A stretch of 64,000 nucleotides of DNA from Acheta domesticus (taxonomy: Eukaryota; Arthropoda; Insecta; Orthoptera; Gryllidae), in the NCBI GenBank assembly GCA_031308135.1, contig JAHLJT010009436.1:118422678-118486677 (forward strand). Direction: 5' to 3'. A program made the translations under genes and the position numbers. Below the pieces are notes generated by a model, which ran no database searches, had not been told where the DNA came from, and worked only from the letters and a program-made list of their open reading frames with translations. Numbering within the stretch: position 1 is the stretch's first letter; every line of letters starts with the position of its first letter. Of this stretch, positions 62,051 to 64,000 are shown one piece after another.

Positions 62051-64000
62051 GTATCCAGAAGCTCCCGTTACAAAAAAAATACCCAAATTGTGGGTTCCAC
62101 GTCATGATGAATGGCAGGTGCATTTTTTTCGAAAAAATTGTCTTTGAGAAAATTGAGTTTAAAAATCACTTCCGGCCGCGAAATTCAAACCGGCCGCTAC
62201 GAAACTGCAGACGGCAGTGTCTCGTTCTGGGCGGAGCATTTTCTCGTTTCTCCTCGTAAACGGTGAAACAGTCGAGTAATTTTCTGTAAGGAAAGCATCG
62301 CGTGGCTTACACTAGAATACGTTAATAGTATCAACTATTTGTAGGTTCTGTTCAATAAATATTTTAAATGTACTTATTGAAAATCCAGTTTTCTTCAAAA
62401 TGATAGTCACGGTACATGACAGCGTAAACATAAATGATGAACACATCCAACATTTATGAAAAATATTGATTCTCTTGGAATGCTCAAATTGTTATTTTTA
62501 GCACGTATTCATATGAACTAGGACCTTGGGCTTAAGATTGCCACTATCGTGAAGATTATTCTAAATGCCGTGATAAATTTAAAAGCGTTTCGGAAATGAA
62601 ACATTTGTTCATGAAAATACTACGTTTATTGATTATCTCTGGAATTTTAATTGATTCTCCCGGCTGTCATTTTCTGAATTCTCAGACTAACAATTGCCAG
62701 ATTTAGACTTCTCGATAAATCACAGCACGATTTATCTGAGATGAAATTGATATATATCAATATTTTCCCCCTCAAAAAGATTGTATCTTTCCTAAATAAA
62801 ACTATCTGTCAGTACAGTAAAAGATACATGAACTTCCTTAATACTACCCGTCAAATAATTCTCGCTTAAGTAATATGTGGTACAGAAAGATGCACTTTCT
62901 GCTGCAGAAAGGAATGCATTCCGAAATAACTGTAATTGCAAAATATGCTACACTCTTGTGGAGCATGTGGAACATCTAAGTTGCGACAAACGGCCCGACT
63001 ACCCATTTCTCTCAGTTGAGTGAACATTCTACCCGTCGTTTTCCTTTTCCACATGAAAGACGAGAGCAAGTCTCCCAAATCTTGGAGTATCATCGTGAAA
63101 TTACTTCATGAGGCAGTGTACGGCTACACGGGAAACGTTTTATTTATTTGTGTGTTTCGCTTGCAATGTAGTTAGCAAATACGTACATAAATGAGTGATG
63201 GCCATTTCTTCGATTTAATAGTGTATCGAAACATATGCCGAATTTCCTCTAATACCTGTTCTGTACAACGAGTAATTCAGTTCTCTTTGCAAGCGAATGA
63301 TTGACTACAGTACTGAATTATTTACTTCCTTAGCATTTTCTAATTTAAAGGAAGGGCGAGTTCTCAAAGTTACATGATTACTTCCTACACAGAATGTAAG
63401 GGGATAGAAACAGTTTACTTCAGGGACATTGTAGTAACTTTCAATATTTTTTTGATATTTTCATAATGTACAATGAAAATAGGCACACAGAAAAACTTTT
63501 TTATGCAGAAAATAAATTTTTAACCCCCAAGATGACTCTGTGGAGGTGCTTATTCAGTCATGACCACTCTGCGGGCCGGGCCTCGAACTGCGCAATCCGT
63601 TGGTTTGAGGCAAAACTGACACGCGGCTGATAGACGAATCACTTGGCGGCGCGGTGTCACGTTCACCTGCCTATTTGCATACGATATAAACCACGATATG
63701 ACGCGACCTAGCAACTGACAAATGCAAGGACACCGACCATAATACGGGCTGTGAATGGCCCCGGTCCGGTACCTTCAGTGAATCTCAGTCGAACTTTTGC
63801 GTGCGAGAATGTTTGTGTTCTTTTGAAATATTTGTACATCACGGAATCTAACATCACAGTCTTTCTCAGTTTTTTACCTTTTAAATAAGCCAGTTAAATA
63901 CTAGTTTTGCTATATTTTATTCATTGGCACACGGCACATAAGGCAACGCCATATTATCTCTGTTAATATTGACGTGTGAGATTCGTTAATTGACCATTAT
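62051..64000. other. Second copy of the low-copy block
   Basis: Matches 24531-26484. The unassigned open frame recurs at 62866-63093, slightly longer upstream because of a base change. No gene recognised. Confidence 0.5.

Larger units (their letters stand above)
48063..64000. repeat. Second copy of 10514-26484 (probable unmerged haplotype)
   Basis: Collinear with 10514-26484 to the window end. The offset falls only from 37549 to 37516 over 15.9 kb. It includes every HEL-A copy (for example 48782-48976, 50425-51415, 56925-57068, 57139-62050), the Tc1-like pieces, the pogo element, the LINE, and caspase exons C and B. Differences are mainly 1-2 base indels, densest in the GC-rich Tc1 part. It begins at the first base after the gap. 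Confidence 0.95.

Overview
The window is AT-rich eukaryotic DNA, almost certainly from an insect. It carries an arthropod-type caspase gene split by very long introns, insect-type non-LTR retrotransposons, hAT, pogo and Tc1-like DNA transposons, foldback elements and microsatellites, with no bacterial gene organisation. A cockroach or termite relative would fit the LINE types, but that is only an impression. Apart from the caspase exons, nearly everything I can name is mobile DNA. The caspase gene lies on the minus strand. Exon A (34952-35193, start of p20), exon B (15856-16037, catalytic His) and exon C (11821-11971, active-site QACRG and the start of p10) join in frame with canonical splice sites. 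The first exon and most of p10 are not seen. Layout: 1-4.6 kb holds two foldback hairpins, one repeat of the abundant family called HEL-A here, and a C-rich tract. 4.67-10.69 kb is a HEL-A copy interrupted by a hAT element (hAT-A1), which itself contains two further hAT insertions (hAT-B1, hAT-C1), all with 8-bp target duplications. 10.7-16.3 kb holds caspase exons C and B between HEL-A copies and a Tc1-like fragment. 16.3-19.2 kb is a dead pogo-like element with a GC-rich Tc1-like transposase inside it in the opposite direction. 19.6-24.5 kb is a HEL-A copy split by a CR1/L2-like LINE. 24.5-26.5 kb is low-copy sequence. 26.5-34.5 kb holds more HEL-A and a second hAT-A with an internal hAT MITE. 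34.95-35.19 kb is caspase exon A. 35.4-40 kb holds HEL-A and a second hAT-C. 41.25-47.28 kb is a nearly full-length but broken I-clade LINE with RNase H. 47963-48062 is a run of exactly 100 N. From 48063 to the window end the sequence repeats 10514-26484 collinearly, with only small indels and substitutions. Because the repeated block begins at the first base after the gap, while the sequence before the gap does not match, the likeliest reading is an unmerged alternative haplotype (false duplication) rather than a real tandem duplication. The second copy carries a 1-base deletion in caspase exon C and extra single-base losses in the LINE, as expected of poorly polished long-read sequence. No new multi-gene system was found. 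The most unusual items are the HEL-A family (Helentron-like ends, including a 195-bp deletion derivative), two degenerate hammerhead-like folds, the insertion stack that can be dated by empty sites, and the split and duplicated caspase locus.
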